Both the position numbers and the translations under genes were made by a program. Below the pieces are notes generated by a model, which was not told where the DNA came from, did no database searches, and was given only the letters and a program-made list of their open reading frames with translations. From positions 95,839,478 through 95,903,477 of the forward strand of contig OX375873.1 of assembly GCA_947359465.1 (NCBI GenBank): a stretch of DNA of 64,000 nucleotides. Reading direction: 5' to 3'. Shown piece by piece: positions 1-11,399 of this stretch (its first letter is position 1; each line of letters opens with the position of its first letter). The stretch is from Metellina segmentata (taxonomy: Eukaryota; Arthropoda; Arachnida; Araneae; Tetragnathidae).

Positions 1-527
1 AAATGCAAATACTTATACAAAAATAAGTTATTTAAAATAAATTTTTTAAATATTTAAACACTATAAACAAATGTTTATTGTTCTTAACAATTAATTAAAT
101 ATCACTTGAATAAAAATGACTTTACTTTGAATTTTGCTGTTTTCACAATGCAAAAATAGCATCCATTTATTGGAAAATTTAACGTACTTTTTTTTGTGTT
201 AGATTATGAAAGGATGTGTTTTAAATTTATTACTGCAGATGTTTACAATTATGGGTGAACAGGACCTATTATATACACGTTTAGTGAAATGCCAATATCT
301 ATAAAGTCATGCGACTTTTTTAGAAAATTTATTTCTAGTTATAAATTTTATTTCAGTGAATAAATCATTTGTGAGTTTTGCAGCTTAAATTATAGAAATA
401 TTAACAAATTGTGAACATTTCTATATTATTGATTACATATTTTATTTGCCAGTTTTAGAAACATACATTATGCAAGAGTTTAAAGAAATATAAATACTAT
501 TTAATATGAAATTTTTAAAATTTACAG
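1..527. other. FLII upstream intron, no recognisable feature
   Basis: AT-rich sequence before the acceptor of the penultimate FLII exon. I see no coding potential or repeat structure. Confidence 0.5.
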
Positions 528-3500
528 GATGCTGAGTTCATGAATCACACTCGACTTTTCCGTTGTTCTAATGAAAAGGGGTATTTCTCCATCTCAGAAA
601 AATGTTCTGATTTCTGCCAAGATGATTTAGCAGATGACGATATAATGATTCTTGATAATGGAACACACGTTTTCATATGGGTTGGAGCAAAATGCAGTGA
701 AGTTGAGATCAAATTGGCTTACAAAAGTGCACAGGTAATTAACAAGCATATGAAACTAAGAATTTTACTATGAAATTGAAGTTTTGAATTATTACCTCTT
801 GAAAAACTATCATTAGAAATCTTGGGAATTTTTGTGTTAAATCTAATTAGTTTTGTCTGAGCCAGGATTTTGACTTTTCGAAATTTTTTATGAAATGGAG
901 CAATTATTGTTTTTTGTAAAACCTGCATGACATATTTTTATACCAAGTTCTAAACAAAGTAATGGCAATAGTCTCATGAGGAGCATGTATACACAATAAT
1001 GCATTGGTGACAGGGGCACTAGTTATAGTCTTTGTGTGTAACTACAAATCAATTTAGTTACTAATAATAAGTGGTTTTTGTGTTGAGATCTGGTCAAATT
1101 AGCATTATTGCATGTACTGCTGTAAAATGTTTTCAAGATCAAGCTCTAAAAGTATTACTGATGCAATTTCTTGAGCACCATTTGTGTCCATGTGACATAA
1201 TCAGGCTCTTCATGAGTGTTACGAGGCAACACATTGCTTTGTGACAAAAATTGTGAGGGTGGTACTGAAAGGTGTTGGGATATCCATATTCACCAGACAT
1301 GTTAGTCCTTGTGTAACTACCACTGCCCAAGAACGCCTAAAGAGAAAATGGTTTCGTGATGCCCAAGAATTGTGGTTCCCATCCTTTTTTCTCTCCTGTA
1401 CCCCATGATTAGACTTTTTATTTACGATAACCCCCGTGCACTAAACACTATAGTCACTCAAATCAATAAATACTTCAAATTAAGCTGTTATAAAACCGAA
1501 ACAATCTAGACCAGGCATATGAATAAAAATAAATACATAATTGTATAAAAAATATATTAAAAGAAACACGATCAATGAATAAGAAGCACAATCTAACATG
1601 AACTAATACGCAACAAGATACATAAAAATACGAAGAAAAAATATTACTCAATGTTATATAAATCTTTATAAATAAAGAAATAATGACATTTTTTATTATG
1701 TATATTTAGTATGTATCCTAAACTGTAATCACAATATTAAATTTGTTTATGTTAGAAGTATACAAAACATGATGAAGTATGTAGATAATTTTTTGTAAAC
1801 ATCACCTAAGACCAACACTGACAATTGGGTCATACTTCAAAAGACAGGCAAACCATTTTCACTCATAGTGACAGTTTTGATGTAAGGTGGGGACATGTGC
1901 AATCGAGCGTTATGACTGGTAATGAGAGATTTCTATCAACAACTTTCACATATTTCTTTGTAAATCAAACTATAACCTATTTTTATGTTTTTATTGAAAC
2001 TTCTTTTTCTGATTTCCGCCATTATCAATATTAATTTCATGTACCCCTAACCAGTCCACCACGTACCTCTGGAGTATGCAAAAACACAGGTTAGGAACTG
2101 CTGCTCTAGAGTATCAATAGGTACTCTCTCTGCTCTCAATAAATATCACTCAGCCAACAGCATCTCATGGCAAAAGATGCAAGGCATGGCATCTATTGCA
2201 TTGAAGGTGTGTAGTAGTTGTTTTCAGTAAATAGACTTGTTGATATACAGATGGAGGACAAAATAATACGAAAATCTGTGAAAAAGTTTGACGTATTTCA
2301 CACCTGCAGTACAGCCGCGCCACCTGCAACAGAAGTCTGCCACCTAGTGGGCGTGAAGAGGAAGGTATCAGTCTCTCAACAGCAGTCACCTGCGTTGCAT
2401 GCTTCTATCGAACTGTCTGTGATAAGTTGAAATGCCAGAGTTCCAAGAGGAATGATTGTTGGAGCGCGTTTAGGTGGAGCATCGGTTACGGAAACAGCAA
2501 ACCTTTTGGGGTTTGCAAGGAGTATGGTATCAGCTGTTATGACAGCGTACACGAAAGAGAGTAAGACAATGTCTTCAAAGCACAATAGTGGCCGAAAGTC
2601 AAAGCTTGCTGATAGGGATAGACGGGTCTTGGAAGCGCATAGTAGCCCGAAAGCACAAGCAATCGTTATCCGAGAAATCATCCGAAATGAACAGTCATCT
2701 CCAGGACCTCGTTTCAACAAAAACTGTCAAAAGGGAACTTCATGCTGCGAACATTTATGGCAGAGTGGCAATTCGTAAACCCTTGGTGACAGCAACTAAT
2801 GCTCTCAAGCGACACCAATGGTGCAGAGATAAAAAAAACTGGTCCCCACAGCAGTGACAACAGGTAATATGGTCAGATGAATCGTCATTCACCCTATTTC
2901 AGACTACCGGACGCGTTTATGTCTGGAGAACGCCCAGAGAAGTGTTTAATCTTGAATGCCTCTTGCAGACTGTGAAGCATGGGGGTGGCTCCATTATGGT
3001 ATGGGGTGTAATATCTTGGGACACTTGTTATTCTGCATGGGAGGATCACTTCCAATCACTATCTAAGCATTCTAGGGTATCATGTCCAGACTGTATTCCC
3101 TGAAGAGCGACCGCTTTTTTAATACGACAATGCCCCTATCCTCACTGCTAGGTGTGTTCAAGAATGGTTCGAAGAGCATGACGATGAAGTTGAACATCTC
3201 GCCTGGCCCCCTCAGTCTCCGGACTTGAATATTATTGAACATTTATGGGAATATTTGGAGTCCAAATTTTGTTCCCGATTTCCACCTCCGTCCAGACTTT
3301 CGGAATTAGAGACCGTTCTGCAGGAGGAATGGCTTAATATTCCTTTAAATATTGTCCATGACCTTTATGCATCTATCCCACGTCGTATTAAATGTGTACT
3401 TTAGTCAAAGGGTGGTCCAACCCCCTGTTAATAAAGATTTTCCATTATTTCACAGGTGTTCATATTATTTTGTCCTTCACCTGTATATAACTAGCCACTG

Positions 3501-6500
3501 CTTTGCCAGCATGGCATTCCCTGTGACAGTTGCTTTTGTTGGGTTAAGTGTGCCCACTGTTAACTCTCGCCAACCACATGTGTTTACTACGCATTTTCAT
3601 TTGATTTGCTTCACAAACCAACTCCACAAGGCAATGCCGTGATGGTCTTGGAAGTGGCTAGTAATAAATAAATTACAATAATATAATTATAAAATATTTG
3701 TGATTTTCTGCAGATTTCCAATTTGTTGAAATTTTTACTCTATCTTTAACGATCTAGGAGGTAGAAATCCAATCAACATGAAATCACAATCTCTTGCGTA
3801 AATATAAATATTCAATTCCAAAATATTTATTAAAAGAAAATCAAATGTATAAGGTATCAATATAATGTAAAATTTTCCTTGCCAATAACGGTTCTTTTCA
3901 TGAGGTCAGGTATGACCATTGCAAACTAACGCTCGCCAACCCACGGTGATTGCTACGTATCTACCTATCCACAGTGATTACCTTCACAGTCCTACGGATT
4001 TGTGAAGTTCGGTACTATCGGTATATAGTTATTACTTTGAAGGTTCCAACACTGATTTGATTATTTATTTTAAGCTTAAACAGGGTTAAAATTTACTTAC
4101 GATCTAAACACAAAATATTTTTGGTGAGCATTTAATTTTTTTAAACAAAATAATTATTCCCCTTCCCCCTTTTTCAGTCTCACACTAAATGAAGCTTTAG
4201 CCGATTCTTTGCTCTTGACAGTGATCTGAATCAGATAGTGGCCATAAAACTGCCAAACATAATAATGTGTTTATAAAGCCCCATATTGAGAGAGAGAGAT
4301 AATGATGCAGAAACTGGCAAAGATTTCGACAGAAGTGATGACGAGGTGCAAAGAGATCCCGATCGCTTACCACGGAGAATACTCTCCACCACATGTGAAA
4401 TAAGTCGTCAATTAGACCATGAAAAGAGCGATGCAGATGATACATCGTTACCAAGCACTCTTTGTTACCCGAAAGAGGCCAAAGGGGGAATAAAATCCAA
4501 AAGTAGAAGACCTAAAAAAAAACCAAAGAAAAAAGAAAAATCTAGAATTTTGCACCTATGTACAAACTAACTGCCATGAATTTGTGTCAAGAAAGTGAAA
4601 AATTCCCATTACAGATTCTGCAGCGTTTCCTTACCGATGAACTGATAGACCACATTTTGACACAATCACTACTTTACCCATCTAAAAAAAATCTATTGTA
4701 AGAAGTATTGGGAAGATTTGGAACACCTCCCATCGGTCCAGGAAGATCTTTAGTGCTGCAGATGAATGCATCTGATCAACAAAGATATGATAGATGGGAT
4801 CATTGGCTTTAAAGTCACACCAACAGTTTGGACAATGCAAAATTTGTGGTGGAACATCAGTGTATCGATACCAGAAATGTCAGGTTCCTTTACATCCTGA
4901 GTGTCGTAAGACTTATCTCGCAACCTAGTCTAAACCAAGAATGCAGCAAATATTTAAACTTTAGAGGTGATGCTCATTCTAAAAAAATGGGATTGCTTTA
5001 TATAATATTTATTTAAATATACATATTGAATTGCTTTTTAGATTAAAAACTTGGATAAACTGTTCATTTGAATTTCTTCCTTAAATACTAAAAGTAATAA
5101 TATGGGAAAAATACAATGCCACTGAAATTGGTGCTGAAAAAGGTGGCTCCACCTATGTGCAACCACAACTGATCAATATTCCTTCATATTTTTTGTTTTA
5201 ATGTGTTATATAAATCTTTCATTGTTCTTTATAAGAGTTATTTGGGTCTTTCTATAAATGTGTAGAGTATATAATACGTTTGCATTTCTGTGCACACTAC
5301 AGACAATTGGTCAAAAATCTTGCCAGCTAATCATAAAAATAATTTTGAAAAAACTCTGAAAAATTCAATGTATACTTTAATTTATCTAAATAAACAAGTT
5401 ATAAGATAAAAAGTTAATTTTTTAAACTATTTTAAAGTCATCTTTAATAAGTTAAAGAAAATCATATTTTTTGGTATCGATCTAATTTGAAATTTTCCAC
5501 AGATTTCAAATCCATTGAAATTTTTACTGTATCTTTAAAGATTTAGGAGGTAGAAAAAAGAAAAACATAACTCCAGTTAAAACTTTTTATTTGTTTTTTT
5601 CTTCGACTGAAAACGTTCAAACGAAAACACGGGAAAAATAAATTTAGAATCTGCCATCTCCTTATGGTGTTGCCATTCTAAGGAAATGAATAATAATTAA
5701 ATTAATTTTTTAAATGTTCTAGATTGAATTTTAAAATTTGGCGCAACCCAAAAATTCGGACTACCTGTGTGCAAAGTCCCATTACTGTAATTGCCATAGA
5801 TTTGTCAGGAGTGTCACATCGATGTATCGAAGCCGATGTTTTTGTAACATCGATGTTTATACTTGTCGATATTTTATTTTTAAATAAAAAAAGTACCACT
5901 GTAAAAATTAAAAAAATAACCAAATAGTGTAATTTTTAAATTAGTAAATTGAACATACTCTTAGACCTAAGTGGCCAAGGGTGAAGGATCTGAAAAGTAG
6001 GATTAAGACATCGATGTCGATGATTTCAAAACATCGATGTTTTATTAAAACATTGTTGTGTTTACCATCGTTTCATTAGAGCCGATGTTTGTTTAAAATC
6101 GATGTTGTTACGTTGTCGATGTTTTACTTTTGAATGAAAAAAGCACCATAGTAAAAACTTAGAAAAATAACAGTGCAACTAAGTATTTGTCAGTGATAGC
6201 GACATCTGTCCCATCAGAGAGTTTTTTCCCTAACTGGTAAAAAAAGAAGTTCTGTTTTCCCCCCATAAAAAAGTTGATAAATAATTAATAATAACTAACT
6301 AATTATTGCAAAAAACCTACCTAATTATACTTATAGTTAGTAGTACCTATGTCAAATTGTTGTAAATATTATTTTCTTTTATATTATTCAATTTAAAAAT
6401 AAAAGATTTGTTAATTGTTCTTTTTTTTTTCTCTTTGTTTTGACAGTTTAAAAAAAAGTCTTATTTATAAATTAATTAACATGGCAACTGACAAATTAAA

Positions 6501-7596
6501 TCCCCCCCCCGGCAAACATGATTTTTTTTTTGGGGGGGGGGTTGCTAAATCAGTTTTAAGAAATTGGGGAAAAAAACTTTAAATACACTTATGTTTAAAA
6601 ACATCGATGTGTTTTGGGCGATGTATTATCAACATCGATGTTTTTCTATCGCATCCCTAGTACACACAACACTTCCTTTTGTAATAGTAGAGATATAATC
6701 ACCAATTCGCAAATAGCAGTTATGCTAAACTTTCTTCAGTGCTTATATCTATTAAAGGCAGGGGGGGGGGCATTAATTTAATCCTATTTCAATCTATTTG
6801 TAATGAATATAACATCCCTATTCACATAAATAGATTTGATATCTCTAAATGAAATGAAATTATCCAAAAATACATGATACATTATTTTATTTCTAATGAA
6901 ATGTATTGCAAACAGCACACCTCAGTTGTGTTACCACAATTAAATTATGATCATCTTGAACAAGGTTACAAATTTCATCCCATTCCCTTGCTCAAAGGTA
7001 GTTTAGCATTTTTTTTATGCTGAACCTATTCCCACTAATATTTTATTTTCTATGCTGATTTCTATCTTTTCAATTTCTCTTTGCCTTCTGGATTACTGAA
7101 GAATTTCATTGAAGTGGTAATCTCTTTTGTGTGGTTTTAGTAATATTATACAACTCCATTTGTCAAGCATAGTGAAGTAGCAAAATTGATGAATGAATCC
7201 CATAACAGTCAATTTTATATTTATATCCGTTGTTGCTATTCGACAATCAGCAAATAACATTGATTGCTTCATAGGTCAGTGAAATATGTAGATTGTTACG
7301 TTTTGCCACTATTTTATTATTTTTAACCTTTGCTTACAGTACGATAATTAAAGCTTGATTATGAAATGACTTGTTTGTACTTAAAATGTTTCCAGTTTTT
7401 ATTTATATTTTCATTCAGAAAGAAGGAATTTTAATTCTGATGAGTTTATTTTATTTTCCAGGTCTATGTTCAAAGCCTGAGAGCTAAACAACAAGGCCAA
7501 CAAAGGAAACTCATGCTCACCTTGAAAGGGAAAGAGTCAAAGAGGTTTACGAAATGTTTCCATGGCTGGGGAAAACATAAAACTGTAGTTGAGTGA
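528..7596 (+). CDS. FLII: Flightless-1 homologue, last two coding exons (partial)
   Basis: C-terminal end of flightless-1, a leucine-rich-repeat plus gelsolin-repeat protein that binds and remodels actin and also serves as a nuclear co-regulator (family knowledge). Two exons are visible: 528-734 (69 codons, acceptor TTTACAG, donor GTAATT) and 7462-7596 (44 codons plus TGA, acceptor TTTTCCAG). Both are phase 0 and join after the residues KSAQ. The first encodes most of the last gelsolin-like repeat ([39 protein letters not shown]). The second gives VYVQSLR and ends with a basic stretch and FTKCFHGW, matching the conserved FLII tail. The 5' part of the gene lies outside the window. The intervening 6.7-kb intron is full of transposon relics. 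A methionine at 540 lies inside the exon and is not a start. Identity is confident from the diagnostic C-terminal motifs. Confidence 0.93.
735..1367. other. FLII last intron, unannotated 5' part
   Basis: AT-rich intron DNA. A GC-richer block around 1140-1380 looks like old repeat debris, but I cannot assign it to a family. Confidence 0.4.
1368..2103. mobile_element. Possible non-autonomous hAT-like element
   Basis: The left edge reads GTGGTTCCCATCCTTTTTT and is followed by CTGTACCCC. The right edge, reversed, reads CAGCAGTTCCTAACCTGTG. Both resemble the common hAT terminus of the form CAGNGGTTCYCAACCT. The interior (about 0.7 kb) is AT-rich with no transposase. I found no clear 8-bp target duplication, so edges and class are tentative. 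Confidence 0.35.
2246..3485 (+). mobile_element. Tc1/mariner element with decayed transposase
   Basis: About 1.24 kb flanked by TA. The termini are inverted: left starts TACAGATGGAGGACAAAATA and the reverse of the right end reads TACAGGTGAAGGACAAAATA. The interior holds a Tc1-type transposase broken by frameshifts and stops. Its N-terminal helix-turn-helix region lies about 2450-2860. A catalytic block starts about 2872 (WSDESSF, then GGGSIMVWG). The last block, about 3120-3405, has YDNAP and [15 protein letters not shown], the second Asp and the final Glu of a DDE enzyme. It sits in the last FLII intron in the same orientation. It cannot encode a working enzyme as read. Confidence 0.85.
2452..3405 (+). 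pseudogene. Tc1-type transposase pseudogene
   Basis: Fragmented coding region of the element at 2246-3485. At least one frame change lies between the N-terminal part ([19 protein letters not shown]) and the next segment near 2588, and further changes occur before the DDE blocks. The stop after IPRRIKCVL is at about 3403. The catalytic Asp, Asp and Glu contexts are all still readable but in different frames. Confidence 0.75.
3491..4030 (-). mobile_element. Helitron-like family A fragments
   Basis: Begins right after the Tc1 element with TAGCCACTGCTTTGCCAGCA, the reverse of the 3' terminus shared by several copies here (a short GCCAC/GTGGC hairpin then CTAG). The inner blocks (CGCCAACC, GATTGCTACG, TTTAACGATCTAGGAGG) recur in the copies at 13.1, 17.2 and 26.4 kb. 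A second partial copy of the terminal block starts about 3895. Degenerate and without coding capacity. Confidence 0.45.
4266..4925 (+). pseudogene. piggyBac-like transposase relic lacking the catalytic core
   Basis: The stretch 4286-4570 encodes an acidic then very basic peptide (ending [15 protein letters not shown]) of the kind found at the N-terminus of piggyBac-derived proteins. In the next frame at about 4557-4690 comes [14 protein letters not shown], resembling the start of the PGBD domain. At about 4815-4920 one frame reads CKICGG, then [16 protein letters not shown], resembling the C-terminal Cys-rich zinc-binding domain. The catalytic middle is missing and the frames are broken. Termini and TTAA sites were not resolved. 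An alternative is an unrelated zinc-ribbon remnant. Confidence 0.45.
4930..5459. other. FLII intron, no recognisable feature
   Basis: AT-rich sequence with no repeat family or coding signal that I can name. Confidence 0.4.
5460..6712 (-). mobile_element. Helitron-like family A copy split by an insertion
   Basis: 5460-5815 matches the 5' half of family A in reverse (blocks CCACAGATTTCAAATCC, CTACCTGTGTGC and CCATAGATTTGTCAGGA). The family then resumes at about 6660 with ACACTTCCTTTTGTAATAGT ending near AGAGATA, the reverse of a TCTCTACTATTA-type 5' end. The 0.85 kb between is a separate insertion. Confidence 0.45.
5816..6659. mobile_element. Insertion rich in ATCGATGT motifs, possible hAT-type MITE
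   Basis: The motif CATCGATGT or close variants recurs many times in both halves. The right edge, reversed, starts CTAGGGATGCGATAGAAAAA, which resembles a hAT-type terminus. An internal block with AAAAAAGTACCACTGTAAAAA near 5886 recurs diverged near 6138, so part is duplicated. It also contains C9 and G10 runs at about 6505-6541. The left terminus does not match the right, so it may be truncated or composite. Confidence 0.35.
6713..7461. other. FLII intron, 3' part
   Basis: AT-rich intron sequence before the last FLII exon. A G10 run occurs near 6761. Nothing else recognised. Confidence 0.4.
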
Positions 7597-7705
7597 ACTC
7601 CGTGAAAACCTACCTCCTTTAATCTGGGATTTGAAAAAATGTGCTTTTAAGTTAAGATAAGATTTATGAATAGATGGAGAGAGAGTTATCTTCTGAGTGA
7701 AATCT

Positions 7706-7750
<45 letters not shown>

Positions 7751-8065
7751 CTCACTCTGGACTTGAAATTGTACAAAACAAGAATGCTTAAAGTACATTA
7801 TTATTTCAAATCTAAAAGCTATTTTTTAGAGTTTTTAAGACTGGATGTTATTTAAATGTGTACATAGCTCATGAAATTATGGTGCCCTAAACCTGTATTG
7901 TCTTGTAAACTGCTTACCTTTGTGTGATAAAAGAGTGCTGTATTTTTTGTGGTCTACAAATGTACATAAATTTGTATACTTTGTAATATTTATTAAAACA
8001 AAGAAAATGTGTTATTTTATGACCTCATCATTCATATTTTTAATAAATTTAGTTTTCTCCTCCCT
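7597..8065 (+). other. FLII 3' untranslated region with candidate poly(A) signal
   Basis: Sequence after the FLII stop. It is AT-rich, includes an (AT)n microsatellite at about 7711-7749, and has an AATAAA at 8042-8047 that is the likeliest polyadenylation signal. The end point is inferred; no transcript evidence is available. Confidence 0.45.
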
Positions 8066-8850
8066 TAAAAAGTAGATGGTCTCATTATTAAATTTAATAA
8101 TACAATTATAAATTTATATACATACTGCCAATTTAAAAACTTGTTATACAAATGTATAGACAGTTTAATTTATTATATTTTACAAAAGGATAATTTTATA
8201 TGAAAAATAAATGTGATGTTCTAATATTTAATTATTTCTAATATTTTCTAACTTTTTCTGTATGAATCAAGTTTTTTTTTTTTTTTGGGTGGGGGGGGGG
8301 TAATTTTGAAAATGTTTACTTTTTAAAGATTATAGTACTAATAAAGGAAGTAATTTTAGGGGAAGACATGAAATAATGACTATCTTATTTAAAGCGATTG
8401 GCACTTTAATTCCTCTGAAGAACAGAAATAAACGACGTAAAGTTTTATTTAAAAAAAAATTGTAAATATTTACCAATGCACCAAAAAACTTATAGCATGA
8501 CAAAAATTTCTTGATTTTGTTCCATTTTAAAAGTATATGTGTGGTTTCTTTAAAGTATGGAACAGGCAAGTGTCAACTTGGAAAAAGTAGTAATTAAATT
8601 TTCCAAATGGTTATTCAATATTATTTTGTATGTATAAAATCTCATGACACAATGTACAAATAACATAAAAGTTTTTGTACTTCACAATTCATACCATTGA
8701 CTTTACACTATGGTTTATCAGTTCGAAACATGTAAATGCATCAATTATGTGTGCAATTATCAGCAAGAAAGTTTTCAAAAAGCTGAACTTATATAACTTT
8801 GGCAATAAAAACATACATATTTTAGTTTACTAATCTTATATATTTTTAAG
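8066..8850. other. Intergenic AT-rich stretch
   Basis: No gene or repeat family recognised. Contains a T-run/G-run block at about 8271-8300. Confidence 0.4.
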
Positions 8851-8854
8851 AAAC

Positions 8855-9752
8855 TGGGGTGTTCTCCGTCCCCTGTTCGCCAACCCCCGGAGATTGCTAT
8901 GCAATCCCATTTGGTTTGCTTCGCAAACCAACACTCCTTTCGTAAGTGATTTCGCTTCTTTTTTTTACTTGAACACTTAATGCACCTTAAACTAATAGCC
9001 GCATCAGTAAATAACCATCTCCATCTTGTTCCCTGTACAATTTTGAATAAACCATGTTAATCTCGTAATGTTGTGATCTACTTAATCGGCAAACCGTTTG
9101 AGAATCGAGCAAGAAAATGAGCATGACGAGTTTCAAGGGCATCTGCAAAACCCGTTAGTCAGAAAACGTAACCCTTACTTCCGTGAAGATGTATCGCACC
9201 GCGATCTAAAAAATACGAAATTTGTATTATCAACTTTTGATCGCATCGAATTTGTTTATTAACCAATTTCAAAAATAATTGTACCCTAAGAAAGAGTACA
9301 TTCTTCGTTTTCCTGCGATGTTTCAAAATTTAAAAAATAATGGTAAGATATAGGTATGCCAGTTTTAACAAAGAAGTAACGAAAATGTCCTGATTTTTTC
9401 CGAATTTCAAAAAAATATTATCAGGAGCCAAATTGAAATTTCTAAAAAAAACTTGACGAGCTCCAAAAATTCACGTTTAGAGGTGCTCTAAAAAAATCAC
9501 GACAAGACTGAAAATTTTTACGTCTTTTGCTCACTCGCATTAGAAATTTCGCTTTTCAACTTTGACACTTGATAAACCCTAAACTAATACCCGCATCGGG
9601 AAAAAATCTTCGTCGTGTTCCCAGGACAATTTTGAACAAACCATGTTAATTTCGTAATTTTCTGATACGTTTTTTCTCGGAAAACCGTCTAAGAATCTTG
9701 CGAAAAACCCCAGTTTTCAATCCTGCGGCATCGGTAACTTTTTTTAATATAG
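8855..9752. repeat. Helitron-like relic with internal duplication
   Basis: The left part carries CGCCAACCCCCGGAGATTGC, shared with family A. The right edge at about 9743-9750, reversed, reads TCTCTATATTAAAAAAAG, like a Helitron 5' end. A block around 8965-9115 (CCTTAAACTAATAGCCGCAT, then TGAATAAACCATGTTAAT) recurs diverged at about 9570-9700. No coding capacity. Confidence 0.35.
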
Positions 9753-9977
9753 AGATATATTAAAATAAAAATAATAATTCCTCCTCCTTTTAAAAATCAA
9801 TATTTTCCTGAAAGGTATACAGTGCTAAATTTAGGGTCTACAGAAATAGTATAAATTTTTCAATCTAAGAACTATTTTTATGTATATTTTAAATAGTTTT
9901 ACACTATTTGAAAAACCTCAGCATGACTCCTTTTATAGTTAACTTCAAAAATATAGTGACAAATGCAAAGCTCCGTA

Positions 9978-10062
9978 ATTGGTAATTTTTAATTAACGTC
10001 GTACTAGAGCAATACAACGGGCTATTGACGACGGTCCAGGATCAATCCCTTAAGGGAAAGAT
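9978..10062 (-). repeat. SINE-A tail fragment
   Basis: Contains the reverse of the SINE-A tail (AACGTCGTACTAGAGCAA, CGGGCTATTGACGACGGTCC, CCCTTAAGGGAAAGAT). The tRNA-like head is missing. Confidence 0.7.
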
Positions 10063-10472
10063 GCTCCTAAAATCTGATTGAAATTTTGAAGTTCTTCCTG
10101 AATTTAGGATGAAAGGAAATGAGATTACATCTACAGTAAATGTTTTACAATATATGAGGGCCATAAGTTACTTATTAACCCAAATTCACTGATGTCGTCT
10201 AGTATGCTTTTACACTGCTACAAACGATTTTTTTCAAAAGTAACAAGTCAAAACTTAAATTAATTTTGCAATTATGAATTTTGTATTTATGTACATAATC
10301 ATAAATGTTTTATGTCATAAACTTGGAATCTCATTTTGTCATTACTGAATATTCCATTCCTTATCAAATTTGCACCAAACAGTGAAAAACTTCAAAATTA
10401 ATTAAAATAACTGAAAAACTAAAATTACATCTAATTACAGTTATATTTTAATTTTCTAGATATTTAAACCAC

Positions 10473-10952
10473 AGGGTTCCCACGGTCCTTGAAAAGTCCT
10501 TGAATTTATTTTTCCGAACTAGGGAGCCCTTGAAAATTACGGAACTTGGTAAAAAGTACTTGATTTTTTTTTTTTTGACTAGTACCAAATTTTGTGTAAT
10601 TTTGTCTTGCGTCAGAACATGTCCAGACTAGTTTCCTTCAAGGCAGGTGCGCCATTTGAGCATCATTTTGAATAAAGCCGGTGTTACGCTCTTTGACACC
10701 ACGCGATAAAAATCAGAGTAACCACAGTTGAAGGCATGGGTAAACGAAATAGAGTAAAATAACTGTCGTTTTTTTTTTTTTTTTTTTTTTTTTAAATATA
10801 TTTTTCACATTTTATTAATTGACAATTTTTGCATATACCTTGTTTTAAATTATAAAAGATTTCAGGTCCTTGAAAAAAAAAATTTTTTTTTTTGGTTTTG
10901 AAGAGTCTTTAAAAGTTTTTGAATTTTTTGCGGATAAAGGTGTGGGAACCAT
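10473..10952. mobile_element. MITE-like element with GGTTCCCAC termini
   Basis: The left end reads GGTTCCCACGGTCCTTGAAA and the reverse of the right end reads GGTTCCCACACCTTTATCCG. Internal blocks at both ends repeat 'TCCTTGAA' and 'TTGAATTT' in inverted fashion. The interior has long T runs and no coding. Target duplication not resolved. Confidence 0.45.
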
Positions 10953-11399
10953 GAACCAGTGACTATAGAAATGAAATTCGAATATTTCATTCAACACAAA
11001 TCCCTAATTTGAATAAAGGCCTACCGTTCGACTTCAACTCATTCATACTAGAAGTATCTCTCTCTCTCTCATCAAAAGATTAAATATTAAATTAACTTTA
11101 GTTCATTGAGCTACTTGGGAGAAAAACTGCTGTCTAATAAGATGAAAATTTTTATTTGAGAAAAAAAAGCACCCAAAAATAGTTAAAATTAGTGCTATTT
11201 AGATCTATAGAAGGGATGCAGGACAATGTTACACTTTAGTATCAAAAATAAGGATATTTTCTTTAAATTTCTAATGAAGAAACGCATGGTTGGCTGATGG
11301 TTTATGGTTTGGCTGATATCTTCTGCTTGATGTGTTTGGTTCCAATCATTGGAAAATTGTCGAATTTAAAAAACTTGGCTTGTGCTTTTATTGCAGCTG

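Noticed and set aside
540..773. Start codon at 540 for a 77-aa protein
   Set aside because: Internal methionine of an FLII exon; the frame runs into the intron after 734.
8268..8300. T-run followed by G-run, possible regulatory G-quadruplex
   Set aside because: Similar homopolymer G runs occur at 6531, 6761, 29738 and 53650 in repeats; length is likely slippage or sequence error and no function is supported.
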